Of a DNA stretch of 64,000 nucleotides, positions 8,958 through 21,255 are shown in pieces; position 1 is the stretch's first letter; each line of letters opens with the position of its first letter. Source of the DNA: Methylococcaceae bacterium (GTDB lineage: Bacteria > Pseudomonadota > Gammaproteobacteria > Methylococcales > Methylomonadaceae); assembly GCA_006844585.1 (NCBI GenBank), contig SPJM01000344.1, positions 1 through 64,000 on the forward strand, read 5' to 3'. The translations under genes and the position numbers were made by a program. Below the pieces are notes generated by a model. It was not told where the DNA came from and did no database searches. It saw only the letters and a list, made by a program, of their open reading frames with translations.

Positions 8958-11057
8958 ATGGCCTCCCAACAAAACTCGGAATTTTCCAGCGCAACTCAAC
9001 TGATCAAAACAGCAATACACCACTTCAAGCTTAATTATTCGTCACCAGCATCTTTAATCAATAATAAAACGAAATCAGCGGCTTTAGCGCTACTCATAAC
9101 CCCGCTGGTCGGCCATGCTGAATTGATTCCGGAAGATTTGGTCTCCATGTCTCTGGACGAATTATCGCAATTGGATGTCATCGTCACTTCGGTCAACAAA
9201 AAACCGGAGCCCTTATCTAAAACAGCCGCCGCGATTCATGTCATCACTCACCATGACATCCGCAAATCAGGGGTTACCACTATACCGGATGCGCTGAGAA
9301 TGGCTCCCGGCATCCAAGTCGCCCAAATCGACCAAAACAAATGGTCAGTCACGGCCAGAGGCTTCAGCGGTCGTTTCGCTAATAAATTATTGGTGATGAT
9401 CGACGGTCGTACTGTCTACAATCCGTTTTTTACCGGCGTCTTTTGGGAAATGCAAAACGCCCAAATCGACAATATTGACCGCATCGAAGTGGTGCGCGGC
9501 CCAGCCGCCGCTTTATGGGGCGCCAACGCCGTTAACGGCGTTATTAATATCATCACCAAGCCGTCTGATAAAACTCAAGGCGGCGTTGTATCGGCGGCTG
9601 TCGGCAATATGCTTAAGCAAGGTTTTATGCGTTACGGCGGACGCATTGCCGATCAAGCTCATTACCGCTTGTATGCGGATTATCAATACCATGACGACGG
9701 TATTGATGATTTTGGACAAGACACTTCTGATCATTGGGATCAAGGTCAGGGCGGAGCGCGAATTGACTGGCAACCGAATCAACAAAATAAATTCACCCTA
9801 CAAGGCGATTATTCAAAGGGAAATTCACGCCATACCGATACCCCACCCCCGGGAGCAATTCCGCCTGTTGCAGATCTTAAAGATGTACAAGTAAAGTTTA
9901 GCGGCGGCAATCTGATTGCCGATTGGACACACCAGCAAGATCCGGATAATACCTTTTATTTAAAAATGTATTATGATCATTTTGAAAGGAAAGATCGAAG
10001 CATCAAACAAATTTATCAAACTTTTGATATGGAATTAAGGCATCGCAGCCTACCAGTCCAAAATTATGAAATAAATTGGGGACTCGGCTATCGCCTTATT
10101 GCAGACAGTGTGTATGGAAAAGCCGGTTTAACTTTAGTTCCCCCTGAACGCTCAACACAAGTATTTAGCGGATTCATTCAAAATGAATTGACTTTTATTC
10201 CCGATCAATTAAAAGCCATTATCGCCATGCGCCTGGAGCATAATGATTATACGGGGCTGGAATTTCAACCGACAGCGAGATTAATGTGGACGCCTAATCA
10301 AAATCACAGTTTTTGGGCTTCTTTTTCCAGAGCTGTGCAAGCCCCTTCGCGAAATACTTCCGATATCCGCCTAAATTTAAAAAGCATACCCGGAACCCCT
10401 CCCGTGTTAGTCGCTTTAGTCGGCAATTCAGAAGCCAACTCGGAAGAAGTTTTTGCATATGAAACCGGTTATCGATTTCAATTTTCCGATAAATTCAGTT
10501 TGGATTTAGCTGCTTTCTACAACATTTACGATGAACTAAGAACCATTGAACCCGGAACGCCCATTCTGGAATTAGACCAACAGCCCGTACGCATTCTGGC
10601 TCCGCAAAATGTGGATAACAAATTAGAAGGCGAGACCTATGGATTTGAAGCCGCTCTATTCTGGAAAGCCCATGACAAAGTCAAATTTCATGCCGCATAC
10701 ACATATACTAAACTGAACCTGCACTACAAAGATAACAGCCTGGACACCATTTATGAGGCCGCCGAAGGCGAAACGCCACAACAACAAGCTTCGTTACGCA
10801 CAGATTTAACGCTTAGCGAACAAATTAACACTCACTTATGGCTTCGCTATGTGGACAGCCTACCGGCGCAACAAATCCCTGATTATATAACTTTAGATGC
10901 TCGAATCTCCTGGCAAGCGCATCAATCCTTAGAAATATCCGTTACCGGGCAAAACTTGCTGGACGGTCGACATCCGGAATATAAACCGGAATTAATCGGT
11001 CTCACCACCAGTCAAGTCGAACGCAGTATTTTAGGCAAAATAGAATGGCGGTTTTGA
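8958..11057 (+). CDS. TonB-dependent outer membrane receptor
   Basis: Plug domain VNGVINIITK, RGPAAALWGANA; C-terminal beta signal ILGKIEWRF. Confidence 0.93.
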   Translation: MASQQNSEFSSATQLIKTAIHHFKLNYSSPASLINNKTKSAALALLITPLVGHAELIPEDLVSMSLDELSQLDVIVTSVNKKPEPLSKTAAAIHVITHHDIRKSGVTTIPDALRMAPGIQVAQIDQNKWSVTARGFSGRFANKLLVMIDGRTVYNPFFTGVFWEMQNAQIDNIDRIEVVRGPAAALWGANAVNGVINIITKPSDKTQGGVVSAAVGNMLKQGFMRYGGRIADQAHYRLYADYQYHDDGIDDFGQDTSDHWDQGQGGARIDWQPNQQNKFTLQGDYSKGNSRHTDTPPPGAIPPVADLKDVQVKFSGGNLIADWTHQQDPDNTFYLKMYYDHFERKDRSIKQIYQTFDMELRHRSLPVQNYEINWGLGYRLIADSVYGKAGLTLVPPERSTQVFSGFIQNELTFIPDQLKAIIAMRLEHNDYTGLEFQPTARLMWTPNQNHSFWASFSRAVQAPSRNTSDIRLNLKSIPGTPPVLVALVGNSEANSEEVFAYETGYRFQFSDKFSLDLAAFYNIYDELRTIEPGTPILELDQQPVRILAPQNVDNKLEGETYGFEAALFWKAHDKVKFHAAYTYTKLNLHYKDNSLDTIYEAAEGETPQQQASLRTDLTLSEQINTHLWLRYVDSLPAQQIPDYITLDARISWQAHQSLEISVTGQNLLDGRHPEYKPELIGLTTSQVERSILGKIEWRF

Positions 11058-11078
11058 TGCGAAGCGAAAAACGATTAC

Positions 11079-11471
11079 TTACCTTTTCTGATAAATTTCT
11101 TTCGGGTCTTTAAGCACCCCTTCTTTTGCTTGCCATTGCCCATCGGCCAAACTACGATAAAAACAACTCTGGCGACCGGTGTGGCAAGCAATGCCGCCTT
11201 CTTGCTCAATCTGTAGCAAAATCACATCTTCATCACAATCCAATTGGATATCCAACACTTTCTGCCGATGTCCGGACTCCTCGCCTTTCCGCCATAATTT
11301 GTTCCGCGAGCGCGACCAATATATCGCGTAGCCTTGTTCCGCCGTCAGTCGCAACGACTCTCGATTCATCCAGGCGAACATCACCACTCGGCCGCTATCA
11401 GCCAACTGGGCGATGGCGGGAACCAGCCCGTCGTCAGTCCAGCGAATTTCATCCAGCCATTGTTCAGTCAT
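11079..11471 (-). CDS. hisI: Phosphoribosyl-AMP cyclohydrolase
   Basis: [28 protein letters not shown]. Confidence 0.96.
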   Translation of the reverse strand: MTEQWLDEIRWTDDGLVPAIAQLADSGRVVMFAWMNRESLRLTAEQGYAIYWSRSRNKLWRKGEESGHRQKVLDIQLDCDEDVILLQIEQEGGIACHTGRQSCFYRSLADGQWQAKEGVLKDPKEIYQKR

Positions 11472-12232
11472 TACAAACGCACCTCTATGCCTTGGCTCTG
11501 CATATGCTTTTTAGCCTGTTCGACGCTATATTCGGCAAAATGAAAAATACTGGCCGCCAAAACCGCATCCGCCTTACCTTGCAACACGCCTTCCGCCAAA
11601 TGATCTAAATTACCCACCCCGCCGGATGCAATCACCGGCACCGAAACCGCTTCACTGATCTTACGGGTTAACACCAGATCAAACCCTTCACGAGTGCCGT
11701 CTCTGTCCATACTGGTCAATAAAATCTCTCCGGCGCCGTAATCCACCATTTGTTTCGCCCACTCTATGGCGTCTATACCGGTCGGCTTGCGCCCGCCATG
11801 GGTAAAAATCTCCCATTGATTTTCGCCGGTTTGTTTGGCGTCTATCGCCACCACAATACATTGCGAGCCGAATTTTTCCGCCGCCTCGCGAACGAAATCC
11901 GGATTAAATACCGCTGCGCTGTTAATACCGACTTTATCGGCCCCGGCATTCAGCATGGTGCGGATATCATCAACCGTTCGAATGCCGCCGCCTACGGTTA
12001 AGGGAATAAACACCTCACTGGCGACCTGCTCCACCACATGCACGATGGTATCCCGATTATCATGGGTGGCGGTAATATCCAAAAAGGTGATTTCATCAGC
12101 GCCCTCTTTATCATAACGCCGCGCAACTTCAACCGGATCGCCCGCATCGCGAATATCAACAAATTGGACGCCCTTAACAACGCGCCCATTATCAACATCC
12201 AGGCAAGGAATAATTCGTTTAGCTAAGCCCAT
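11471..12232 (-). CDS. hisF: Imidazole glycerol phosphate synthase subunit HisF
   Basis: [19 protein letters not shown]. Confidence 0.98.
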   Translation of the reverse strand: MGLAKRIIPCLDVDNGRVVKGVQFVDIRDAGDPVEVARRYDKEGADEITFLDITATHDNRDTIVHVVEQVASEVFIPLTVGGGIRTVDDIRTMLNAGADKVGINSAAVFNPDFVREAAEKFGSQCIVVAIDAKQTGENQWEIFTHGGRKPTGIDAIEWAKQMVDYGAGEILLTSMDRDGTREGFDLVLTRKISEAVSVPVIASGGVGNLDHLAEGVLQGKADAVLAASIFHFAEYSVEQAKKHMQSQGIEVRL

Positions 12233-12967
12233 TTATGCAAAACTCTCCGCTAATTTTTCCGCTTCCGCAAAATCTAAAGTACCCTCGTAGATTGCTCTAC
12301 CGGTAATCGCGCCCATAATGCCTTCATCAGCCACCGCGCCCAATGCTCGAATATCATCCAGATTGGTAATCCCTCCGGAGGCAATCACCGGAATGTGTAT
12401 GGAACCGGCTAATTTAGCAGTCGCCTCTACATTGACCCCTTCCATCATGCCGTCACGGGAAATATCCGTGTAAATAATCGCCTCCACGCCTTGGTCTTCA
12501 AATTTCTGAGCCATATCGATAACATCATGACGAGAAAGTTTGGACCAGCCGTCAATCGCGACTTTTCCATCTTTGGCATCCAAACCAACAATGATATGTC
12601 CAGGAAACTCAACCGCTACATCGGCGACGAAATGCGGCTCGCTAACCGCTTTGGTGCCGATAATGACATATTGCACCCCAGCATCTAAATAACCCTGAAT
12701 GGTGTCTTCATCCCGAATGCCGCCGCCGATTTGTACAGGCACATCCGGGAAAGCCTCTGCAATCGCTTTGATCACACCGGCATTTTTCGGCTTACCCGCA
12801 AATGCGCCGTCTAAATCCACCAAATGGATTCTTCGGGCGCCGGCTTCCACCCATTTGCCCGCCATGGCTACCGGGTCATCCGAAAAAACAGTATTATCAT
12901 CCATGCGCCCTTGGCGCAATCTTACACATTTCCCTTCTTTTAAATCAATTGCAGGTATTAAAAGCAT
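12233..12967 (-). CDS. hisA: ProFAR isomerase
   Basis: [19 protein letters not shown]. Confidence 0.98.
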   Translation of the reverse strand: MLLIPAIDLKEGKCVRLRQGRMDDNTVFSDDPVAMAGKWVEAGARRIHLVDLDGAFAGKPKNAGVIKAIAEAFPDVPVQIGGGIRDEDTIQGYLDAGVQYVIIGTKAVSEPHFVADVAVEFPGHIIVGLDAKDGKVAIDGWSKLSRHDVIDMAQKFEDQGVEAIIYTDISRDGMMEGVNVEATAKLAGSIHIPVIASGGITNLDDIRALGAVADEGIMGAITGRAIYEGTLDFAEAEKLAESFA

Positions 12968-13009
12968 AGCGATTTCTCTGTATTTATAATAATTTTTAGA
13001 AAACCTGAT

Positions 13010-13651
13010 TTAAACTTGGCCATCCCAATGTAAAAAATTTTTCAACAACTGCAAACCCATGGTTTGACTTTTTTCAGGATGAAACTGCACGGCAAAGATA
13101 TTATCCTTGGCCAAGGCGCAGGCAAACTCATCCGGGTAAAAACTACTTGCGCTCAAGTACTGTTGTTGAGCCGGAACGGCATAATAGCTGTGAACAAAAT
13201 AAAAACGGCTGAATTGAGGAATATTCGCCCATAAAGGATGCGAAGCTTGTTTAACTTGATTCCAGCCCATATGCGGAATTTTCAAAACCTCGCCATCGTC
13301 GCCCCGCAAACCGTCTGCAAAATGCACCACTTTGCCGGGTATCAAATCTAGGCACTGAGTATGATCATTTTCTTCGCTTTCGCTCAATAATGCCTGCATG
13401 CCCAAACAAATACCCAATAAAGGACGCTGCCCGGCTATTTCAGAGATTACTTCAGCCAAACCGGTCTGTTGCAAAGCGCTCATGCAATCGCGAATAGCGC
13501 CGACGCCGGGAAACACCACCCGGTCCGCCTTTTGAATAGCGTTTTTATCGGAAACAATTTGAACATTGACGGATGAATCGGCATGTTGCAATGCCTTGGC
13601 GATTGAATGAAGGTTGCCCATACCGTAATCAATAACAGCAACTGATGACAT
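13010..13651 (-). CDS. hisH: Imidazole glycerol phosphate synthase subunit HisH
   Basis: VIDYGMGNLHS, GICLGMQ; start at MSSVAVIDYG rather than upstream 13762. Confidence 0.96.
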   Translation of the reverse strand: MSSVAVIDYGMGNLHSIAKALQHADSSVNVQIVSDKNAIQKADRVVFPGVGAIRDCMSALQQTGLAEVISEIAGQRPLLGICLGMQALLSESEENDHTQCLDLIPGKVVHFADGLRGDDGEVLKIPHMGWNQVKQASHPLWANIPQFSRFYFVHSYYAVPAQQQYLSASSFYPDEFACALAKDNIFAVQFHPEKSQTMGLQLLKNFLHWDGQV

Positions 13652-13706
13652 AACTGATTTTTTTCGTTCGTTGATGAAACGGAGTTTGTTGATTCCGATT
13701 TTGTTG

Positions 13707-14300
13707 TTATAACATTCCTTTAGTAGACGGTAGTATACCCGCCATTCTTGGATCTTCCGCAATAGCCATGCGAATTGCTCGACCCAAAGCCTTAAAAATG
13801 GTCTCGGCTATATGATGAGCATTGCGGCCTTTCAAGCTATCGATATGCAAAGTCACATGCGCATGATTAACGAAGCCTTGAAAAAACTCGACGAACAAAT
13901 CCACATCAAAAGCGCCGATCATAGAGCGGCTAAATTCAACATCATAGCTTAGCCCCGGCCTTCCGGAAAAGTCGATGACCACCCGCGATAAAGCTTCATC
14001 CAAGGGCACGTAGGCATGACCATAACGGGTAATCCCTTTTTTGTCGCCTAAGGCCTGAGTAAACGCCTGCCCCAAGGTAATCCCCAAATCTTCAACCGTA
14101 TGATGGGCGTCAATATGCAAATCACCCTGCGCTTTAATATCCATGTCGATCATGCCGTGCCGTGCCACTTGATCCAACATATGGTCCAAAAAAGGCACGC
14201 CGGTATTAAATGAGGCAGCGCCTTGTCCGTCCAAATTGATGCTGACGCTAATCTGGGTTTCTAAAGTATTTCTTTCGACCGTAGCCGTTCTTGCTGTCAT
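13707..14300 (-). CDS. hisB: Imidazoleglycerol-phosphate dehydratase
   Basis: [28 protein letters not shown]. Confidence 0.97.
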   Translation of the reverse strand: MTARTATVERNTLETQISVSINLDGQGAASFNTGVPFLDHMLDQVARHGMIDMDIKAQGDLHIDAHHTVEDLGITLGQAFTQALGDKKGITRYGHAYVPLDEALSRVVIDFSGRPGLSYDVEFSRSMIGAFDVDLFVEFFQGFVNHAHVTLHIDSLKGRNAHHIAETIFKALGRAIRMAIAEDPRMAGILPSTKGML

Positions 14301-14438
14301 GTTATTTCAAAGAAATTGAATATTTCAATCGGGCGCTATTTCGAGCTTCATAGCGTTATAAAACGCCATTCTACTATGAATTTTAAAACCCTGCTGAAAA
14401 CAATATACTTCGCATGGTTACCAAGGCGAAGTCTGTTC

Positions 14439-16247
14439 TTATCTCGACGCTCTTTTGCGTTCGATCTCAGTGAGCAGTTTTTTACGCAGACGAATTGACT
14501 GCGGCGTCACCTCGACCAGCTCGTCATCGCCAATAAACTCCAGCGCTTGCTCCAAAGTCATTTTCTGAATTTTAGTCAAAATCATGTTTTCATCACTGCC
14601 AGCGGCTCTGATGTTGGTCAATTGCTTGGCCTTAGTCGGATTGACCACCAAATCATTGGAACGCGAATGGATGCCGACCAACATGCCCTCATAAACCTCT
14701 TCGGCATGGGTAATAAACAACTCGCCTCGGTCTTGCAAATTGAACAAGGCAAAGGCCAAAGCTTTACCTTTCACCATAGAAACCAAAACGCCGCGATTAC
14801 GTTCGCCCACGCCGCCTTCTTTCATAGGACCATAGTGATCAAAAACATGATACAACAAACCGGAACCGGAAGTGCTGGTCATAAATTCAGTTTGAAAACC
14901 AATCAGCCCCCGCGAAGGCATAATGTATTCCAGACGAATCCGTCCTTTGCCGTCGGGCACCATATTTTGTAAATCGCCTTTTCGCTCCCCCAGCTTTTCC
15001 ATGATCGCGCCTTGGTGATCTTCTTCCACCTCAATCGTGACCATTTCAAAAGGTTCGCACATTTCGCCGTCAATTTCCTTAATAATGACTTCCGGCCTGG
15101 AAACACCCAGCTCATAACCTTCCCGGCGCATATTTTCAATCAACACTGATAAATGCAACTCGCCGCGACCGGACACTTTAAATTTATCCGGGTCATCGGT
15201 ATCTTCCACCCGCAAAGCCACATTATGCTGCAATTCTTTATGCAAGCGATCACGAATCTGTCGGGAAGTCAAAAACTTCCCTTCGCGACCGGCAAAGGGC
15301 GACGTATTAACCTGGAAAGCCATACTGACTGTCGGCTCATCCACCGATAAAGGGGGCAAGGCTTCAACCGCCTCCGGGTCGCATAAGGTATCGGATATTT
15401 GTAATTTATCAATGCCGGTAAAGGCGATAATATCGCCCGCGCGCGCTTGTTTTACCTCAACTCTTTCCAAGCCGTGAAAGCCGAATATCTGTAACATTCT
15501 TCCACTACGGGTTTTGCCCTCCATATCGACAATCGTCAACGGCATATTGGTTTTTACCACGCCGCGCTTAATCCTGCCGACGCCGATTACGCCCACATAG
15601 GAATTATAATCCAGACTGGTCACCTGCATTTGAAACGCCCCGTCCAAGTCAACATCCGGCGGACTGACCTTTTCAACAATGGTTTCAAACAAAGGCTCCA
15701 TATCGCCGTCAAAAACATCATCTTGCAAACTGGCGTAACCATTCAGCGCGGAAGCGTAAACAATGGGAAAGTCCAACTGATCATCGGTTGCCCCCAAGCG
15801 ATCAAACAGGTCAAAAGTTTGATCAATCACCCAATCGGGTCTGGCGCCCGGCCTGTCAACCTTGTTGATCACTACAATAGGGTTCAATCCTAAAGCGAAG
15901 GCTTTCTGGGTGACAAAACGGGTTTGCGGCATGGGGCCGTCAACCGCATCAACCAATAATAAAACCGAATCGACCATTGACAACACACGCTCAACCTCGC
16001 CGCCGAAATCAGCATGCCCCGGCGTATCAACAATATTGATGTGATAGTCTTTCCAATCAATGGCGGTATTTTTCGCCAAAATAGTAATGCCCCGCTCTTT
16101 TTCCAGGTCATTGGAATCCATCACCCGCTCATCCACCTTTTCATGCGAAGCAAAGGTGCCGGATTGTTGTAAAAGTTGATCAACCAATGTAGTTTTCCCA
16201 TGGTCGACATGTGCAATAATGGCAATATTTCTAAGTTTTTCGATCAC
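14439..16247 (-). CDS. typA: Ribosome-associated GTPase TypA/BipA
   Basis: [24 protein letters not shown]; likely GTG start at 16247. Confidence 0.95.
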   Translation of the reverse strand: MIEKLRNIAIIAHVDHGKTTLVDQLLQQSGTFASHEKVDERVMDSNDLEKERGITILAKNTAIDWKDYHINIVDTPGHADFGGEVERVLSMVDSVLLLVDAVDGPMPQTRFVTQKAFALGLNPIVVINKVDRPGARPDWVIDQTFDLFDRLGATDDQLDFPIVYASALNGYASLQDDVFDGDMEPLFETIVEKVSPPDVDLDGAFQMQVTSLDYNSYVGVIGVGRIKRGVVKTNMPLTIVDMEGKTRSGRMLQIFGFHGLERVEVKQARAGDIIAFTGIDKLQISDTLCDPEAVEALPPLSVDEPTVSMAFQVNTSPFAGREGKFLTSRQIRDRLHKELQHNVALRVEDTDDPDKFKVSGRGELHLSVLIENMRREGYELGVSRPEVIIKEIDGEMCEPFEMVTIEVEEDHQGAIMEKLGERKGDLQNMVPDGKGRIRLEYIMPSRGLIGFQTEFMTSTSGSGLLYHVFDHYGPMKEGGVGERNRGVLVSMVKGKALAFALFNLQDRGELFITHAEEVYEGMLVGIHSRSNDLVVNPTKAKQLTNIRAAGSDENMILTKIQKMTLEQALEFIGDDELVEVTPQSIRLRKKLLTEIERKRASR

Positions 16248-16447
16248 TGTATTAGAATGATAAGTTAATATTCGGAGTAACAATCCGCCCGCAAAGCATT
16301 ACAAAAGACAAAGCCGACCCAATATCGAAGGACTGTTATCTGTAAAAAAATGGGAAGATTGAAGGAATGCGCTGTCTTCTATCAGCTAAAGGTTGGTGTT
16401 GTTACATTCAAGAAAAATATCTCTGTAGAAATTCAGCGTCCTGTTGA

Positions 16448-17029
16448 TTAAACGGACGTAATTTTCTGACCAATATAATAAGCTTCGTTGCGGTCGCCGG
16501 ATTGCAAATCGCCAATCCGAGCATTTTCTTGATAATAAACCGTCTTTAATGCTTGAAACATCTGCAACAATTCATTTTCTTGCAATAGAAAGTCAGGATT
16601 ATTCGGGCCGACGGCATTCGGTTTATCTTGAATGAATGTTTGATAGAAAAGCAGCCCTTTTGGTTTTAAAGCGGCCATTATCTCATGACTCAGCCGACGG
16701 TCAAGGTAGCGACTGATAATTATCACGTCAAATGTATTGTTCGGCAGTAAATCAGGCGTAATGTCGACTTGCTTTGAGGCAATTTGCAACTGATTGCTTT
16801 TTGCATATCGGTCTAAAAAAGCTAAAGCGACATCGGAAAAATCCCATGCTTGAACTGAAAGCCCTTTTTCAGCTAAAAAACAAGCATTGGCTCCTGCTCC
16901 GCAAGCCAAATCCAAGGCTAATCCCGAGTCCGGCAATAAGAAATCATTTTCAAACAAAACCTTTGCAGTTTCGGGCATTGCCGTTTGCCCTCGATATTTG
17001 GCATTCCATTTTTCTCGGTTACTACCCAT
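16448..17029 (-). CDS. Class I SAM-dependent methyltransferase
   Basis: ALDLACGAGANACFLAEKG; likely start MGSNREKW. Confidence 0.8.
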   Translation of the reverse strand: MGSNREKWNAKYRGQTAMPETAKVLFENDFLLPDSGLALDLACGAGANACFLAEKGLSVQAWDFSDVALAFLDRYAKSNQLQIASKQVDITPDLLPNNTFDVIIISRYLDRRLSHEIMAALKPKGLLFYQTFIQDKPNAVGPNNPDFLLQENELLQMFQALKTVYYQENARIGDLQSGDRNEAYYIGQKITSV

Positions 17030-17118
17030 CAGCTTGTCATTGTTTTTTATGGCGTGTAAGCGCCGGGTCATGGTATGGCTAAAATCGTATCAACAATTGG
17101 CGAAAGGCTCATCGTAAA

Positions 17119-18018
17119 CTATTGCATACCTGTTCTGGCCGGCAGCCACTCTTGGGCAAAATCAATAAAAGAGCGTACTTTGGCTGATAAATATTTACGG
17201 TGCGGATAAACAACATGAATATCCAAGGGATCAATAGAATAATCCTGCATCACAGGCACTAATTTACCTTTTTCCAAATCCCGCCCGACAATATAATTTG
17301 GCAACATCACCAAGCCCAAGCCATTCACAGCCGCCACTCTGATCGGATCAGCCATATTCGCCTGCATTCTACCAACCACATTCACTTCCCGGGGCCCAAG
17401 AATACCTTTAAAGCGCCATTTATTAAACGGCGGGATCGCCCAGTTCACCAAACAACTATGATCTTCCAAGTCTTCAGGATCATGAGGTTCGCCATGCTGC
17501 TCCAAATACTCCGGAGAGGCGCAGATTATCAATGCCGATGTAGCCAACTTTCTAGCCACCAAACTGGTATCGCTGATTGAGCCCAAATAAATGGCAATAT
17601 CAACGCCTTCATCAATCAAGTCAACTTGACCGCCTTTAAGAATCATCTCGACTTGCAAATCAGGATAAATTTTCAAATATTCAGTCAACGCGGGCGCAAT
17701 CTGAGTGGCGCCTAACACCGGCGGCGAACTGATCTTTAATACCCCGCGCGGTTCACGCTGGAGATGGGTGACCGCCGCCTCCATCTCTTCCACATCCAGC
17801 AAAACCTGCTGACAACGCTCCAAATAAGACTCGCCTACCTCGGTTAAACTCAAGCTTCGGGTTGTCCGATTAAATAATCGTATATTCAGCATGCTTTCCA
17901 ATTGCATAATATGCTTGGTCGCCATCGCTCTGGAAATGCCTAAATCTCTTGCCGCGCCAGCAAAGCTCCCCGCTTTTGCAACCCTGACAAAAACGCCCAT
18001 ACTTGTCAATTTGTCCAT
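17119..18018 (-). CDS. LysR family transcriptional regulator
   Basis: N-terminal wHTH plus substrate-binding domain. Confidence 0.93.
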   Translation of the reverse strand: MDKLTSMGVFVRVAKAGSFAGAARDLGISRAMATKHIMQLESMLNIRLFNRTTRSLSLTEVGESYLERCQQVLLDVEEMEAAVTHLQREPRGVLKISSPPVLGATQIAPALTEYLKIYPDLQVEMILKGGQVDLIDEGVDIAIYLGSISDTSLVARKLATSALIICASPEYLEQHGEPHDPEDLEDHSCLVNWAIPPFNKWRFKGILGPREVNVVGRMQANMADPIRVAAVNGLGLVMLPNYIVGRDLEKGKLVPVMQDYSIDPLDIHVVYPHRKYLSAKVRSFIDFAQEWLPARTGMQ

Positions 18019-18303
18019 TCACCCTTCTCCACTATCGTTCTCCCCGCCACAGCTCGCTGCCATCCCAAAAAAAGCATTTCAACACCCGAGCCGACCACAG
18101 GCAATCGCATAAAACCATCAATTTAAAATTATCTCTTATTAGTTTACAATTTATTAACTATAACCGCTATTGTAAACTTTTTATTTGCAGGTATAGTAGA
18201 GACCTTAGTAACAGCATCAAGTTCTTGACTGTCCGTCATACTTTTTAGCTAGTAGCTAATATTTGTAATCCTCCTTACTCCTTAGCTTCCATCGTGCAGA
18301 TTT

Positions 18304-20178
18304 CTATAGCGCGGTGGAAGTTTTTTTGGAATCCTCTTCATATTCGTTCAAAAACTCCGGCACCAATTGCGTCAATAAATATTTAATCCGTGCGTTATCA
18401 TATTCATCGCAAGCGGATTCGATACTATCCAGCTTTTCAAACCAATCGCTACGATCAACAAATTGCGCTTTGGCTAGTTGCAGTTTATCATAACCTGTTT
18501 CCACCAAACTTTCTTGCTGATAAAACAGTTCCTCATAGAGCTTTTCGCCTTTCCGTAAACCGATAAATTCTATCGCAATATCCTGATTAGGCCGTTTACC
18601 GCTTAACCTGATCATTTGCTCGGCTAAATAAGCAATTTTAATCGGCTCGCCCATGTTCAAAACAAATATCTCTCCGCCCTCACCCACCGATTCAGCTTGA
18701 ATAATTAAACGGCATGCTTCAAGTATGGTCATAAAATAACGTTCGATTTCCGGATGAGTGACTGTAACCGGCCCACCCCGCCGAATCTGTTCTCGAAACA
18801 ACGGCGCCACGCTGCCGGCGGAATCCAATACATTGCCGAAGCGCACGGTGATAAATCGGGTTTCAGCCGATTGATCAAAATTTTGACATAATATTTCCGC
18901 CGCCCTTTTTGCCCCTCCCATAATATTGGTTGGATTAACCGCTTTATCGGTAGAGATCAGGACAAAACATTCAACATTCGCCGCCAAAGCCTCTTCCGCC
19001 ATCACCTTGCTGCCGATCAAATTATTATGCACCGCCTCTCTCACTTGGCTTTCCAATAAGGGCACATGTTTATAGGCGGCGGCGTGGAAGATCACTTCCG
19101 GTCCATAGTCCTCCATAACCTTCCTAACCGATAAACGATTGGTAATATCGCCCAACACCGGGCGATAATCCAATTCCGGAAATTGATCACTTAGGGCCCG
19201 GTCAACGTTATATAAATTGAATTCGGATTGATCCAGCACAATGAGCAACCTGGGCCCGATCTCCGCCAACTGCTTACATAACTCAGAGCCGATAGAACCG
19301 CCTCCGCCGGTTACCAATACTACTTTATTTTTCAAACTCCTTTTAATGCCTTTCCAATCCAAATGCACCGGCTTGCGTCCTAAAATATCCTCAATCGCTA
19401 CATCGCGCAGACTCTCCCGAGTCACTTTTCCGGCCAATAAACTTCTTACCGACGGCAAAGTTTGGAAAGGCACTTGGCAAGCCTCGCAGATTTCCACAAT
19501 GCGGCGCATTTCCAGATCAGTCGCTGAAGGAATGGCGATTAAAATCACATCGATTTCCCAAGAAATGACCTGATGTTGTAATTCATCTATACCGCCGACC
19601 ACCCTTATTCCTCGAATCTCACGATTTATTTTACTTTTGGTATCGTCCACAAAAGCGACCGGAATATAGCCGGAATCAATATCCGAGAGTAAATCTCTAG
19701 CCAGTAATTCGCCCGCCGAACCGGCGCCGACGATCAGCGCCCTGTCACCTTCTCTTTCGATAAAAATTTTTTCTTTCCAAAACCGATAGACAAAACGGGG
19801 AACGCAAAGCAATAACAACAACAAACAAACATATAAAGGCACAACCGCGCGCGGAACGCCATCCAAGCGGTCAAACAAAAACAATGTAGTCGCCACTAAA
19901 AAGATGCCTAACAATACCGATTTGGTAATGCGGATTAAATCCGGCAGCGAGGAAAAGCGCCAAACGCCGCGATATAGGCCATAAACCCAAAACATAGCGA
20001 CCTGAACGGCCATGACATAAGGTAAAAACAAAAAGGCGGGATACCAGAAAGAATCAGGAATGGTTTCCAAATTAAAACGCAGCCAATAGGCTCCAAACCA
20101 AGCAACCGGAATCATGATCAAATCATGAATCAAGATCGTCGTTCGCGAACGAAATTTAATATTCATTTGACGAAGCAA
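18304..20178 (-). CDS. NDP-sugar 4,6-dehydratase, membrane-anchored (CapD/WbpM-like)
   Basis: N-terminal TM region, VTGGGGSIGSELCKQL, FGNVLDSAGSV. Confidence 0.92.
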   Translation of the reverse strand: MLRQMNIKFRSRTTILIHDLIMIPVAWFGAYWLRFNLETIPDSFWYPAFLFLPYVMAVQVAMFWVYGLYRGVWRFSSLPDLIRITKSVLLGIFLVATTLFLFDRLDGVPRAVVPLYVCLLLLLLCVPRFVYRFWKEKIFIEREGDRALIVGAGSAGELLARDLLSDIDSGYIPVAFVDDTKSKINREIRGIRVVGGIDELQHQVISWEIDVILIAIPSATDLEMRRIVEICEACQVPFQTLPSVRSLLAGKVTRESLRDVAIEDILGRKPVHLDWKGIKRSLKNKVVLVTGGGGSIGSELCKQLAEIGPRLLIVLDQSEFNLYNVDRALSDQFPELDYRPVLGDITNRLSVRKVMEDYGPEVIFHAAAYKHVPLLESQVREAVHNNLIGSKVMAEEALAANVECFVLISTDKAVNPTNIMGGAKRAAEILCQNFDQSAETRFITVRFGNVLDSAGSVAPLFREQIRRGGPVTVTHPEIERYFMTILEACRLIIQAESVGEGGEIFVLNMGEPIKIAYLAEQMIRLSGKRPNQDIAIEFIGLRKGEKLYEELFYQQESLVETGYDKLQLAKAQFVDRSDWFEKLDSIESACDEYDNARIKYLLTQLVPEFLNEYEEDSKKTSTAL

Positions 20179-21172
20179 CCTCTCTTCCTGCTCTCATTTG
20201 ATTCACAAACCATAACAAAGGCGCATAAGCAAGCAACAACCCTATCATTCCGGTGTCCGGCATATAAAAAGTCCCTATTGCAAACGGCAGCAGCCAAAAT
20301 AAATTAATCGCCCAAACGCCCCATAACACTTTGTCATGTCCATATTTACGCGCCGCATATTGATACGCATGGGTACAATGCGCTTGATGCCATTTTTGGC
20401 CGCTCAACATTCGATAAACCAAGGTAAAACTTGCATCGACAATAAAAACTCCCATTAAAATCAATCCTGGGATCATCAAATTAGGCAAATGCTTTACGCC
20501 TATTAATATAATGACGGCAATTTGCAATCCAAGAAAGCAGCTCCCGGCATCGCCCATAAATATACGCGCGCGCGGCCAATTCCAAAACAAAAAACCCAGC
20601 GTGGATACAGCCAAACACAATGCAGCATTCGCCAACGACGGCGCACTCCACTGTAAAAAACCAGCCAAGGCCGACAGTACGAAGATGGCTTCTGATCCGG
20701 CTATACCATCCGTTCCATCCATGAAATTGAATAAGTTTAACATCCAAATTAAATATATAAGACCCAATAAATAACCCGGCCAAGCCAAATCAATGGTAAA
20801 CGGCCCCACTGTAAACTTCGGCAAACCGTTCAACATAAGCATTATCAACCCCGCAACCAGCAGCTGAAACAGCAAGCGAATACTTGCCGACAGATTATGT
20901 TTATCATCCCAAAAACCTAAAACCGCGACAGCTAAGGCTAGCGCTAAGATCACGCCCTCCGCTGAGCGCCAATAAGCATTCGCAATAAAAACCAAAAGAG
21001 CAAAATAGAAACAAATGACCACGGCCAAACCGCCGCTTTTCGGCGTGGGCGTTTGATGTGAACTACGCTGGTTGGGGATATCCAATAATTCAACCTTTAA
21101 TGCATAAAAGCGCACCAACCCAGTGAAAGCTAAAGCGAACAGTAATAGGATAAAAAATTCATATATTTCCAT
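20156..21172 (-). CDS. WecA/MraY-like undecaprenyl-phosphate glycosyl-1-phosphate transferase
   Basis: TPKSGGLAV, NLFNFMDGTDGIAG, FMGDAGSCFLG. Confidence 0.92.
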   Translation of the reverse strand: MEIYEFFILLLFALAFTGLVRFYALKVELLDIPNQRSSHQTPTPKSGGLAVVICFYFALLVFIANAYWRSAEGVILALALAVAVLGFWDDKHNLSASIRLLFQLLVAGLIMLMLNGLPKFTVGPFTIDLAWPGYLLGLIYLIWMLNLFNFMDGTDGIAGSEAIFVLSALAGFLQWSAPSLANAALCLAVSTLGFLFWNWPRARIFMGDAGSCFLGLQIAVIILIGVKHLPNLMIPGLILMGVFIVDASFTLVYRMLSGQKWHQAHCTHAYQYAARKYGHDKVLWGVWAINLFWLLPFAIGTFYMPDTGMIGLLLAYAPLLWFVNQMRAGREVASSNEY

Positions 21173-21255
21173 AGCTTACTACCATCTTCCGTTGAGAACC
21201 CTTCCCTAAAAAATAGTCGTTCGGCAACGAAGGAACGGGGATTAAATTCACCTTC

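Noticed and set aside
9475-9894. ORFs overlapping the TonB receptor in other frames, and similar overlaps inside rtcA/rtcB, cheA, hisF, typA
   Set aside because: Alternative-frame shadows of strongly supported coding sequences
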